From: Strongylocentrotus purpuratus
Taxonomy: Eukaryota > Echinodermata > Echinoidea > Camarodonta > Strongylocentrotidae
DNA: 64,000 nt
Assembly: GCF_000002235.5 (NCBI RefSeq)
Contig: NW_022145612.1
Location: forward strand, 16,422,809 to 16,486,808
Direction of reading: 5' to 3'
In this document: positions 1-10,188 of the stretch, piece by piece
How positions within the stretch are numbered: position 1 is the first letter of the stretch
Layout: each line of letters starts with the position of its first letter
Notes under the pieces: model-generated
The model's input: only the letters and a program-made list of their open reading frames with translations
Databases searched by the model: none
What the model was told of the DNA's origin: nothing
Program-made: the position numbers and the translations under genes

Positions 1-64
1 TGGAAGCTTGGCAGCTGGAGACGGCTTTCTTCCAGAAGCTTTTGGTATTCAAGGTATTCAAGGT

Positions 65-262
65 ATAACGAAGAGGAATGTTATCTAAACACATAGTTCG
101 CGTTGGATATTCAAACTTCTTCGCAGCGCTATGCGCTAGCGAACATGACTAGTCTCACATACGTGCAGACACTATTCAGAAGGGAAAGAACATACTTCTC
201 ATAGGCTCAACACGCACCATGCCCCAATCTGTGCCGCAGAAAAAAATAACGCGCCCCGTAGG
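65..262 (+). repeat. Truncated copy of the 34190-34385 repeat
   Basis: This stretch is nearly collinear with about 34190-34385. It shares the GAAGAGGAATGTTATC start, the GCAGCGCTA(A)TGCGCTAGCGAACATG core and the CCAATCTGTGCCGCA end, with scattered substitutions. The second copy lies in the right half of an inverted-repeat-bounded element (33538-34432). This copy lacks the GTTTACAGTG termini, so it is a decayed or truncated relative. No coding potential was seen. Confidence 0.75.
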
Positions 263-914
263 GCGCACAGTGCACAGTGCGTTGCGCTAGTATACCAGTG
301 ACTCGACTACCAATAATAATCACTCATTGATGTACGAGGGTTTGAGTTATTGAAAACAAATCATGATTATTCATTCACGAGAGTCACAAGACAATATCAT
401 GTTAAATAATAAATATGAACTAAAAGTAAAAGTCTCCAGGGGACTGGGGAGCTCTGACAACGATTAATATTTGCAAACAATGTGGTTGACCGAGTACTTT
501 TGATTGTCTTTTTCTTGCATAGAATAATTTTTTTTCTTGTATATTTGTAAAGGTAATGTTACTTATAATATATGACCCAACTCCTCGTTATTTGACAGTG
601 TATATAGCATTTTTTTGGGGGGACCTGAAACCGCTCTTACTTCTTAAGCAGAAAATGATTAAGCAAGAGATGAAAAAGGAGGAGATGTAAAATAAAGAGG
701 AAGCGAAGAAGAAAACAAGAGAAGTAGTAGGAGAAGAGGAGACAGAGGTGAAGGAGAAGAAGAAGAAAGAGAAGATTATGATGATGGTGATGTGGAGTAG
801 GTGGAGGGGAGGAGGAATAGGAAAACGGTGAGGAATTAGAGGAACATATATTCATGTATTTTATTAATCCTATGTCAATTATTGTCACTTTCAATTTGAA
901 TTTTATGAACACAG
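263..914. other. Non-coding, with purine-rich tract 652-870
   Basis: No exon was recognised before the splice acceptor at 911-914. Positions about 652-870 form an irregular (GAAGRG)n purine tract whose complement gives a low-complexity Ser/Leu/His open frame, which I reject as protein. The stretch is probably intron of the gene whose exon follows at 915. Confidence 0.5.
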
Positions 915-995
915 CAAGAGGAGCGTGTCTTAAGACGTCAAATGAGGAAAACTCATGAAAGAAGTTTGAGTGAGGATGATCAGGAAGTTACGAAG
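915..995 (+). CDS. Internal exon, gene with acidic C-terminus
   Basis: The exon is inferred from an AACACAG acceptor ending at 914 and an AAG|GTAAAC donor at 996. The 81 nt between them are open in phase 0 and encode 27 residues beginning QEERVLRRQMRKTHERSLSE, a charged, probably helical segment. Its phase (0-0) matches the terminal exon at 2364, so the two can be joined without a frame break across a 1.4-kb intron. I do not recognise the family. Upstream exons, including the start codon, must lie left of the window. Alternatives are a chance open stretch between cryptic splice sites; the joining phases and similar charged composition argue against that. Confidence 0.55.
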
Positions 996-2363
996 GTAAA
1001 CAGTCATTTTATTTCCCAACTTACTAATCAGCCATAGCAACATATTGTACAGTTTCCATTTTATTTTAACCTTCCTTGTTAGACATGCTGTGGTGCTTTG
1101 TGATGACCACTGGTGTACTGATCGTGGGGGTTTGGGGGGGGGGGGGGGGTCGGGATGGTAGGGAAGGGAGAAAGATTGATGTTTGGAAAGGGAGATATGC
1201 ATTTCATTTTTTGAGATTGTATATTTCTAATTCGATACCAGTGATTTACAGACATGATTTACTGGTTTTTTTCTCTCACTTTTTTTGTAAATGATATGCA
1301 TTTTGTTTCTTTCTGCCCCCCCCCCAAAGTTTTTGCTCATTACGCCACTGGTGATGAATCTACAATGTAGAATTCAAAACAATTTTGGGTAATATTGTTT
1401 TCCTATCAAATACATTCCATTTCATTTTTTGCTGTATGTCAGGCTGATCTAATCAAGACTTCCCTCATGTTTGTAATTGAAATTTCAATAAAGTCCATCA
1501 TTATTCAGATGAGAGAAAGTGGTGCTTAGGTAGTGACTTCAATGCTCGATGTACAATTAAAGATAGTCTGAAAATTTGAGTGAAAACGGACCATTATTAA
1601 TGATACAAATTGGGAAAAACTGATCTGACTGATTCCTTAATTCTCCCAACTATATTATTACAATTTAATTACATTTTAGGTGAATGTAAATCGTCACAAG
1701 GCAATAAATTGGCTCTACATACTATTCCAGTCATTTAAGTGTCAAAAGATTTTTAATAGCCTGTTTTATTTATTTTTTCATCAAAAAATGGTTGGGAAAA
1801 TTCAAAAATGGTTGGGAGAATTTACTGTTAATCACTGTTAGAGGGTGTTGCACAGTAATGCTTTCAAAGAAAACCATAGAAACCTTCGTGGTTGAAGAAT
1901 TTTTTCAGGATTTTTGCATGTCAGTAGAAGGAATATAATAAGTAACATTTAATTCTAAAAAAAGCAATTTTTCATCAACCTTCAACTATGTTACTGAGTC
2001 ACTCTAAAAGTTATTATGGCATTTAGATTTTATGCCATTCTTTGTAAAATCTAACCATCAGTTTAGATGAAATGTCAACATCAAAATTGGTAACAGCTAA
2101 CAATGATACTTCATGATCAACTTATCTTACTGAACTGCTGAATGAAATGATTATTCAGTTAGGTTTGTTTCGTTTGGAAGTGCCATATTCACTTAAATTC
2201 AATTTGGCAGTTCAACTACATAAATGCACTAGCATAGTACATGAAGCGAGGTGCCCTTAAAGCCTTATCTTTTATATGAAGCAATCTTTGGTCCTAAATT
2301 GAACAATTGAATTTTAATGATTTACTATTTTTTCTGTAATTGATTTAAAAACATTAATTTCAG
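996..2363 (+). other. Probable intron; remnant repeats
   Basis: This is the interval between the two exons of the acidic-tail gene. It holds a poly-G run near 1133-1149 and, at about 1218-1250, a short match to the repeat family at 26370 and 53016 (TTCTAATTCGATACCAGTGA). An acceptor-like pyrimidine tract at about 1060-1081 is not followed by a convincing exon. Confidence 0.45.
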
Positions 2364-2651
2364 GACTCTGAGCCACACATGGACGACGAGATAATCAATC
2401 AAGAACCACTGCAGGATCTCAATGAGAGAGCAACTTCAATTCTGCAAATGTGTCAAGCACAATATATTGAAGAAAAGATGGATACAGAGGAAGAGGAAGA
2501 CGAAGGGGAGGAAGAGGAAAATGACATTGATGAAGAGAATGAATATGATAATGAAGGAGGAGTTGAAGATGAAATTGGAGCCGAGTATAAAAAACTTTTT
2601 AAAGAGATGAGGGCTGAAGTAGACTATGAAGATGATTTTGAAGATTGCTGA
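2364..2651 (+). CDS. Terminal exon encoding acidic C-terminal tail
   Basis: An ATTAATTTCAG acceptor ends at 2363. The reading frame from 2364 (DSEPHMDDEI...) runs 95 codons to TGA at 2649-2651. The segment starts with a short helical part (LQDLNERATSILQMCQAQYI). A long Glu/Asp stretch follows (runs such as EEEEDEGEEEE), then a mixed helix (EYKKLFKEMRAEVDYEDD) and a Cys stop. Acidic tails like this are common in nuclear and chaperone-type proteins, but no specific family is recognisable. The in-frame ATG at 2379 is not taken as the start because the splice site and the phase-matched exon at 915 suggest an internal position. The downstream sequence looks like 3' UTR with a polyadenylation signal near 3539. 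Confidence 0.7.
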   Translation, partial: DSEPHMDDEIINQEPLQDLNERATSILQMCQAQYIEEKMDTEEEEDEGEEEENDIDEENEYDNEGGVEDEIGAEYKKLFKEMRAEVDYEDDFEDC

Positions 2652-3538
2652 GTCATGGTGACAAAAGGAATACTATCATGCAGGCCAAAGAAAAGAAGAT
2701 GCAGGTTGAATGCAGAGGTTGAGGACCAATTTGCTTTTGGAGCAAGAAGCACGTATGGAGGCAAAACTTTCATCAGATGTCATCGGAATAATCAGAATTA
2801 ACAAGATCACAAGACAGATGAATGTGGAGTAAATATCCTAAACAATTGGAGGGGGAAGTCTTTACGTCCTATATATCTGTAAAACTGTGAATGAAGAAAG
2901 GAAGATGCATTTAAGATTGAGGGCCAAGTCTTATTGGAGAATGAAGTATGGAATATGGAGTCAGAACCTTGATCATTTGTCATGGGACTAATCAAGGGAT
3001 GTAAGCCAGATAAAGACACTTTATGACAGAGTAAATATCCTACAAGTCCGGACTGGAGGAGAGTTTTTATGTCTTGTAAGAAAGGAATATGCATTATGCA
3101 TGCTGTATATTGTATGCAGAGATCAAGAGCAGAGTTTTGAGCATAAAGTGTGTAGGCAAACCCTTGAATATTTGTTATGGGAATAATTAACTGTTACAAA
3201 CTTACAATATCAATGACGATATTAAATAACCTATAACCTTTGCATGATCTAGGTGCGAGATATATCTCCATCTTTGAGAAGTTCCATTCTAGCCTGAAGA
3301 TTCATGCAGAACTGTTCAAGAAACTGTGGGTCACAAGGGTAGGGTACTTTGGGAGTGCCTGTGATGTGTCCTATTCAAGAACAGAATATTATGATAAATT
3401 ATTATTATAAGGCTCCAATTACCAATACAGACTTAGATATCTGCCCTGTACTATGTCTGTTGAACACAAGTAAAATTGTTTTCAAAAATTGAATTCTTCG
3501 AGATGAATTGTGGAGAGATACATTGTAGGCATAGAAAG
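2652..3538 (+). other. Probable 3' UTR with diverged internal duplication
   Basis: The 3' flank of the acidic-tail gene contains two diverged direct copies of a segment of about 230 bp (about 2760-2910 and 2955-3095). They share GAGTAAATATCCTA, a GGAGRG stretch, a TTTA(C/T)GTC(C/T)T segment and GAAAGGAA. A weaker third piece lies near 3150-3185. No open frame is conserved between the copies. Confidence 0.45.
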
Positions 3539-3544
3539 AATAAA
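3539..3544 (+). terminator. Candidate polyadenylation signal AATAAA
   Basis: AATAAA lies 888 bp after the stop codon of the acidic-tail exon. A GT-rich stretch follows at about 3573-3602, as expected for a downstream element. Function is inferred only. Confidence 0.4.
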
Positions 3545-4331
3545 GTTTGGTGCCTTACAATTGCAATAAGAGGATAGGTTGTATTACTTGTGTATGTTTT
3601 TTTTCTTCAGGGAACTAATTTTCTTGCCAAAGGGTGTTACCTGTTCAAGTTTCAAGCAACATTGTCTTTCATAAAAACTGCTAGGAGTATGAAGAGAATG
3701 GGTAGATGTATTCCGGTGCAAAAGATAAAAGTATTTAAATGTCAATAGAGACAACACTAAACTTCTTAAGGTTAAAAGAGAACCTATCCTTGAAAGAAAA
3801 TCACTTTGAAAGAAAGGAGACAAGTCAGAAAAACAGAATGGTTCAGTTTGAATGAAATCAAATAGACAAAAGTAATGACATTCTTTGATGTGTCTAAGCT
3901 AAGCCGAACCAGGTTGAATTCCCTTTTATGCAATGTGACAATTGATTAGGCTTATATTAATTTCATACTGAAATATTTTGAGAGGGAGTCGGGAGTATAA
4001 AGACCAGCTCTCTTGTTTGCCAAAGTGAATGTCTGCCAGATATGTCGTTGAGATGACATATATTAGGCGCAAATGATAATTTGAACCCTTTTGGTACGAC
4101 TCTCATCTCATTGGGTATTCGTCCAAAAATAAATCTCACTTGGGTGGATAGCCAAGATGCTTTGTACCCCCCCCCCCCCCCCCAAGAGAGGGAGGAGGGG
4201 GAGTGCTGCATGATCATGCCATTCATTACTTTATTGCTATTTATTTTATTATTATTATCAAATAGAAAATATGGTGTCTCGAATTGAGAGTTTATCTGGA
4301 GTTTTGTTAAATGACTGATATGCTAAATGAG

Positions 4332-4363
<32 letters not shown>

Positions 4364-4842
4364 AGGGTTCAGAAAACTTTACAGAACAATAAGGATCAAA
4401 AGTAAAGCTGCTGGTATATAATTGTGGCATTTAATAACTTTCTCTACTCTTTGATTTACATGCATGTTTACAGTTGAGAAGGAATAAACTTGTAAAAACC
4501 AAAAGAAGTATGCTGATTGCTGACAATGTTACATAAATCTCTTTGTAAACAAGTATCCTTTTTTATAACTCCTCATGTTAAGATGAAATTTGACCATCAA
4601 AACTGGTGATAATGATAATTCATGATTGCACTATCACTATCAAATGATCCAGACTATTTACAAGAGACTTTATACAAAGTTCTTTTTGGTGGTTTAAACA
4701 CATGTTCATACTTGTATCTGTCACAAATCACTTACTCTACAAGATATAGAAATTTAATTTAAACAATTAAGAAACTGGAGAGTAATGAAAAGGTAATAAT
4801 CTGTGAATTTCTTTTATTCTTAAAATTTAACAAAAATTTGAC
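3545..4842. other. Intergenic, no gene seen
   Basis: No exon or element with defined ends was recognised. It contains a C-run (4168-4183) beside GGGAGGAGGGG and a (GT)n-(G)n tract at 4335-4364. A stretch at about 4575-4630 resembles 2060-2120 (GATGAAAT...CATCAAAA.TGGT), suggesting an old dispersed repeat. Confidence 0.4.
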
Positions 4843-5347
4843 TGAAAGGGATAGTTGAGTTCTGTTTTCAGACCGCAAATGACTTCAAAGTGCATAGTTA
4901 TTGCTCTTATTCTTATCTATGTAATTTTAGACCCCAAAATGTGTGAAATTTAGCCCATACGATCATACCAATTCAGATCCACTTTAAAAATTTGGTGACC
5001 GTTAATTAATTAATTAGTTAAAAATAACAATACATGGGCCAGCTGGTCGTGCATAATATACATGTAACCAACACGAAAAAGCCAACAAAAAAGTCAACAT
5101 CGGCATTGGCTGAAATACGACGTAAAAGGCGTAAAAGAAATATTTCGTTTTTCAACGGCTTTTTCAAATTATTGAATATTTGTGGTCGTACACAAGCATT
5201 AAAAATCTATGGATATTTCAGCTGTCTCTGAACCGATTTTGTCTTTTAAATTGTATGTTCTTTCATATTTGACATTCATCTCTTTCATTATCTCAAAACA
5301 AAATATTTTGTGTAGCGCCCTCTGCAACAGAACTCAACTATCCCTTT
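4843..5347. mobile_element. MITE with AAAGGGATAGTTGAGTTCTG ends
   Basis: The terminal inverted repeats are at least 20 bp: AAAGGGATAGTTGAGTTCTG at the left, with its complement at about 5328-5347. The flanks carry an identical 10-bp direct repeat, AAAATTTGAC (4833-4842 and 5348-5357), consistent with a 9-10 bp target duplication as made by Mutator-like transposases. The interior has no transposase; the small open frame at 5034-5231 is not protein-like. Superfamily assignment is inference. Confidence 0.8.
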
Positions 5348-5357
5348 AAAATTTGAC

Positions 5358-7042
5358 ATATCAAAATGTTCAATTTAGTCTTGATTTGTAGTAAATCACA
5401 ATGAACATTTCTTCTTCTTTTTTTAAACCATAGGCTGAAATACAGAAGTCTTTTAATAATGCTCCACTCAAGAGTTCTAACACTGTCTCACACATTTTAC
5501 ATTTTTGTTCATATATAGACTCATCAAGATGACATATGATCTCAAAGCAAAACATGTTCACCACAAAGAATAGAGTTACACTTGAGTAATGATTCTTAAG
5601 GGTTGGCTGCTGGTGAGAGATTCTACAGTTTTCTCAAAATGGCCGGTTATTTTGCCTTGAGACCAGTTCATTCAAGGTAAAACAAGCTGGTTACAACAAA
5701 ATTCCATGGCCAAAATTGTGATACCAGTCTATCTATCCCTAGCCATCTTGATCAACACAAGTCACCTCTTTATTGGTATACAGATTACAGACCTTTCATA
5801 ACTGATCACAGTTACCGGTAAAACATGTCTATTTGTCTACAATAAGAAGAAAAAAATGCAGCTAATATTTTGGAACATGAAAATAAATACATAATACAAA
5901 AAATGTGCATATTGCACCAACATTACATAATGCATCCTTTTGAGAGAAAAATATTGATGGCACGTCAGGATCCACCTAATTAAAACATTGACGATAATGG
6001 ATTTACTTGACAAATTTCCCTATGAGAAAAAAATTATAAATTGTGAAGTGCAGTAATTTCTACTTTACAACCAAATCAATTGATTACTTCACTACTTGTT
6101 TACAAATGAAATGCTTGCACATTAATTTAAATGATAAATTCAGCAAGTCATTTGAATCTACATGTAGTCCGCCTTGTTCAGGACCAATACACCAGCAATA
6201 TCACACAATACATGATATGTTTCTCAGAAAAATGACAGTGGTAGGTAGTTGCAGCACAATTTTCCCTTCATTGTTTTGCAAAATGAATAAAGAAAAACCT
6301 GGAAAATTTGAATTGGATTTATTTCTAAATTTTACACCAGCAAATATTTCATTTGCAGACTTCCAGTAAGTTTTCTTTAACACAGTAAAAATGGATTTAA
6401 GCAAAATTCATGAGAGGGAAAATTGGCAACAAGTACAATTGTACCTTTATAGCTACACCTGACATTCAAGAACAATATCTAGTTGTGGTAGCAAAAAAGG
6501 AAAAGAATTTTAATTTGTTGATTAAGTCCTCATATTGTTACATCTGTATCAAAAACAAATGTTTGAATTCCTATTGGGTCTTATTAAAATTGTAAATGGG
6601 CTGTGGCACACTGTACCCTGTAAAGTTTCCTCCACCCATCCATTCTCTATATGGGTTGGGGTAAGTTCATCACCATGGAATACAGGAGACATATTCAATA
6701 TAGCTTCTCTATATTAGCTATGGAATTGTAAATATTCACATGACGAAAAGTTGGAAGGAGTAGAAACCAATAAATACAAATTAATAAGACATTGTAGACC
6801 TGTCAGATTCTTGTGACAATATAATCTTTTAAGATTCACTTTCGCAACTTTAATAGGATAAATGGCCAGATGCAAGCTCCTTTCGTTACATGTATTTGCC
6901 AGCCATCAGCGAGAAACATACATTTTGGCATCACAAACATCCCCTGACTTCCTACATTCTAGCCAGCCATCAATTTGCACAGAAGATTCTTGCTTCACTA
7001 GTAGTCTTTTGAATAGCGTTCTCCTTTTTTCTGTACTGGGTG
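5358..7042 (-). other. GTF2A2 3' flank / intergenic
   Basis: This follows the GTF2A2 stop codon on the minus strand. Minus-strand AATAAA motifs occur at about 6318-6323 and 5769-5774 and could end the transcript, but neither can be proven from sequence. No other gene was recognised. Confidence 0.4.
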
Positions 7043-7192
7043 TCAGTCCTGCCCCGATGCTGCTGATATCTTGCCATCAACAGCCACAATCTTGACCTTG
7101 TCAACTGTCACAAAGTCACCATTACGGAAGTCCACATCGTTAAGAACAAAAGTCCAAACGTTGTCACAGAATCTGTAAGTATTTAGATGACC
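7043..7192 (-). CDS. GTF2A2: GTF2A2 exon 3 (C-terminus)
   Basis: On the minus strand a TTTCTTTCAG acceptor precedes a 150-nt exon that translates as [20 protein letters not shown] then [20 protein letters not shown] and ends [13 protein letters not shown]. The [18 protein letters not shown] block and the [11 protein letters not shown] block are the hallmark beta-barrel of the TFIIA small (gamma) subunit, which pairs with TFIIA-alpha/beta and stabilises TBP on the TATA box. The last residues after DGK vary between species. The exon starts in phase 0, matching a phase-0 end of exon 2 once that exon's missing base is allowed for. Confidence 0.95.
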   Translation of the reverse strand, partial: GHLNTYRFCDNVWTFVLNDVDFRNGDFVTVDKVKIVAVDGKISAASGQD

Positions 7193-7713
7193 CTGAAAGA
7201 AATTGAACAAAGAAAAGGTTATAGTAATTCAAGACTTTACCAAAGCATGAATCAAGTTGAGTGAAAGGAATGTGATCATTCACAACAGTCTAATCATTAA
7301 TTTTCTCCTATATCTTTCCTGTCAATGGAGAGACTACAGAAATATTAAAATGAACGATTGATGTAAGCAACAATGGGGGAAAACCTAGTTTGCCAGGCCT
7401 CCTATGTCGTCAGTTTCAGGAAAAAGTTACTTTGTTCAGTCATTTGGCGAGAGGGGGGTGGGGCACGAATGCTGAAAAAGGCTTGTATAACAAAACAAAA
7501 AGGTTGACCCGTATAGACTTTACACACCAGACTTTTGCAGAAAGGGGGGGGGGGGGGGGGGGGGGGGGTCGCTGGGAACACGCATATGTGTACCCTAAAT
7601 AACACTGAGTGGGGGGGGGGGGGGCGGGACTATTTTAGGGAAAATGATCTTCAGTCTTGACTTAATTATTTTTTCTTCAAATAAGAACATACAAATCCAA
7701 CTTTTTATTATAC
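7193..7713 (-). other. GTF2A2 intron 2
   Basis: This intron (donor GTATAA, acceptor TTTCAG on the minus strand) holds two poly-G tracts on the plus strand, at about 7542-7568 and 7611-7624. The long Gly or Pro frames across them are low-complexity artefacts. Confidence 0.7.
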
Positions 7714-7817
7714 CTTGAAACTGATCTTGTTTTTAGTCTGTTTGCCAGAGCATCATTGATGGCACGATCAAACTTGAGCAGGACATTCAGAGCAAGTTGT
7801 GGTGTAATAAGCCTTGC
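7714..7817 (-). CDS. GTF2A2: GTF2A2 exon 2, one base short
   Basis: Between a CCCATACAG acceptor and an AAG|GTATAA donor (minus strand) the exon reads [20 protein letters not shown] then [10 protein letters not shown]. This matches the four-helix-bundle part of TFIIA gamma (known family block ITPQLA..VLL.FD.AIN). After LKT the frame gives RSVSR instead of the expected R/K-I-S-F-K; shifting one base restores ISFK and a phase-0 junction to exon 3. The exon is 104 nt where 105 is needed. The lost base lies in or beside the A5 run at 7730-7734. As read, the shift would hit a stop just inside exon 3. Given the intact flanking exons, an assembly indel is likelier than a pseudogene. Confidence 0.9.
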
Positions 7818-7961
7818 CTGTATGGGAGAGAAAAAATGATTTTAATTAAGCACAGGATCAAGATACATGTTTTTTTAACTCACATACAGATTTCTCTCAC
7901 TTGAGTTTCCCTGCATTTTACTCTTCCGAATACAATGCCTGACAGCTAGAACAGACCATAG

Positions 7962-8152
7962 CAGGGAAAAAATTAATATTTATTTTTCGGGGGCTACTTT
8001 TCAAACTTGCCTGCATGAAATCAACACTCTAAAATTTGTTTTGTATAGAACTCTAAGAAAAAATTTACAGGGGCTCTTTTCAGATTTTTAGGGGCTCTTT
8101 TGGGCATTTCGGGGGCTATTTCGCCCCGAGCCCCCGTGTATTTTTTTCACTG
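7962..8152. mobile_element. hAT-type MITE with perfect 8-bp TSD
   Basis: The element begins CAGGGAAAAAATTAA and ends TTTTTTTCACTG, imperfect TIRs of the CAGNG type typical of hAT transposons. It is flanked by the identical 8-mer GACCATAG (7954-7961 and 8153-8160), the 8-bp target duplication expected of hAT. The 191-bp interior has repeated GGGGGCT/GGGGCTC motifs and no coding capacity. It sits in GTF2A2 intron 1. Confidence 0.85.
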
Positions 8153-9377
8153 GACCATAGCTTGGTTTGCCAGACTCCTGATAAAATAGTTCACTTTCCC
8201 ATAACCCATTCTCTATATAAATATAGGTCATTCATTCAGGATTCACAATGAAAGTATACCAGTTGCCAATACACATATTTTCACCTTTTGGCTTAACAAA
8301 AAATCTCAACGTTAAGGGCTTCAGGCATTCAAATATATTCTTTTACATGTACTGGTATGTCAAATATATCATTCAAAATTCCTTACATGTATATATCAAA
8401 TATCCATCCAATTGTTTGAAGGGTGGGTTGTTATCCAATAAAAAATATATGTATGGAATGAACTCCCTGCCCTGTTGTCTGAAGTTCTTAGCCAAAAAAA
8501 CCGGTAAGCCAAAATACCGGTAAGAAGGAAATGGGTATTTTTCCCCATTACTGAGAAAACAACTTCAATTAGATCTACAAATGATATAAATAAATATTTA
8601 TCATTGGTAGTCACCGGAAGGAAAGCACCAGATATAAATAACTCATATTTTCCTTCCAATTTCTTTTCCCTTATTCTCATCTTATCATTCTATTCACCTG
8701 TCTTCTTTCCCCCTTATTATTTTGGTTCTTTTTGCTTTGTTAATTCCTCAAATCTCCTCTTCTGTTCACAGTGGATTCCATGCGTGCACCTCCATAGACT
8801 TAACTAATCACTCTTATTGTGAAATAAATATCAAATTGGAAACGCGAAAACAATTTTTTTCGTGTACACCTCATGTCTTTGCATTTAAGCCTGAACCAAC
8901 ATTGCGCACTCTTGTAAATTGTGCCTAGACTAATTATCATCATGCATCAGGAACACAAGGAAGGTAAGCAAATGGTTATCACTCCGGTACCAAAATCATG
9001 TATTTTTTGTTAAATTCTTGACAAATTTTAAAGTGCTTTAATTGAGAAGAAAGAATAGTCCAGTAGTCCACTAATGCTCATCATCAATTCAATGAGGATC
9101 TGAGATTACAGTCGCTAACTGCATGCACGACTTTGAAAAATTGAAATCATGACCATTAGACCCCCCCAAAAAAAATCAGTTGGCTGTCCTCGACCGTCCG
9201 CTCATCAATTTCGGCCCCCTCATATTTTGTTTTGTTTTTGGAGCAATTTTTGTCAAACATACCATTTTATTTTTATGCATAGTCTATTGCATGTTTGATG
9301 GTAAGATCAATCCACCGAACCCACTCCGTAGCGCCTATGGTTCGCTTCTGTCTCTAAAGAGAGGAGCCGACCTAGTC

Positions 9378-9405
9378 CAAGAAGTTACTAGCTAGTAACT
9401 TCTTG
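9378..9405. repeat. 28-bp perfect palindrome
   Basis: CAAGAAGTTACTAG is followed directly by its exact reverse complement, giving a spacerless palindrome. It lies about 210 bp downstream of the GTF2A2 first coding exon, inside intron 1. No transposon ends were seen around it. Confidence 0.9.
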
Positions 9406-9615
9406 CCTAACAGTTAGTCAAATCAGAGGCTAACGAACGAAGCGACAGAAATTTCGGTCTAACCAAAAAGTTAGGCCCTAGATCTACACGTAGTGCAGCG
9501 CCTAGAGGCGAGCTAGAGCTGAGGTCAATACGCATTTAGCATTGATTCTAGATCTATGCTTCTATATTAAAACATTTGCATTTTGCTAAGCCTCTTCTGT
9601 CTTTAAGTTACTCAC

Positions 9616-9687
9616 CTGAATTAATTCGTCCAGACTCTCTTGCAAGCTGTTTCCAAGGGCTGTGTTTCTATATAGTTGATGGCTCAT
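9616..9687 (-). CDS. GTF2A2: GTF2A2 exon 1 (start codon)
   Basis: On the minus strand ATG (9687-9685) opens [20 protein letters not shown] followed by ELIQ, then CAG|GTGAGT. This is essentially the conserved N-terminus of TFIIA gamma (known family start [21 protein letters not shown]), so the start codon is secure. The full protein is about 109 aa, as usual for this small nuclear general transcription factor. The gene is three coding exons over 2.65 kb. The upstream flank (9690-9850) should contain the promoter, but no element there is distinctive, and a long (GA)n tract begins about 170 bp upstream of the ATG. Confidence 0.97.
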
Positions 9688-9856
9688 CTTTGCTGTTAAA
9701 AGTGGTTGTAAAATGTCAAATTCTGGAGTAGACTACGATTAGTTATACACAACGCATATATCGCTTTTGGTGTCGCTGAGTGGACAAATTAAAATAGAAA
9801 TGTAGTCTACGATGGTACTAATCGAAAACCCTATCGAATGGCAAAAAAACAGAAGA

Positions 9857-9858
9857 AC

Positions 9859-9907
<49 letters not shown>

Positions 9908-9941
9908 AGAGAGAGAGTGAGAGAGAGAGAGAGAGAGAGAG

Positions 9942-10026
<85 letters not shown>

Positions 10027-10098
10027 TATTATATATATATTTTTTTTGGGGGGGGGGGGAGGAGGGGGAAGGGGGAAGGAGGAAGGGGGAGAGAGAGA
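9857..10098. repeat. (GA)n microsatellite with poly-G
   Basis: Nearly pure GAGA repeat to about 10024, then AT and T/G runs and GGAGGGGGAAG repeats. Arg-Glu and Ser-Leu open frames here are artefacts of the dinucleotide repeat. It lies just upstream of GTF2A2. Confidence 0.95.
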
Positions 10099-10188
10099 GT
10101 AGAGAGGGAGGATACTACGTTCGTAATTAATTATACCGTTCTGAAACCGATGGGAAAGGTCAAAGGTGTATATATGCACCCGGCCAAG

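Larger units (their letters stand above)
7818..9615 (-). other. GTF2A2 intron 1
   Basis: An intron of about 1.8 kb between the first and second coding exons (donor CAG|GTGAGT, acceptor CATACAG on the minus strand). It hosts a hAT-type MITE (7962-8152) and a 28-bp perfect palindrome (9378-9405). No other coding sequence was seen. Confidence 0.8.

Noticed and set aside
2422..2610. Lys/Arg-rich overlapping frame
   Set aside because: It is the +1 shadow of the acidic-tail exon, which has splice and phase support.
9739..10179. Long Ser/Leu and Arg/Glu open frames on both strands
   Set aside because: They are produced by the (GA)n microsatellite and vanish with any frame change.
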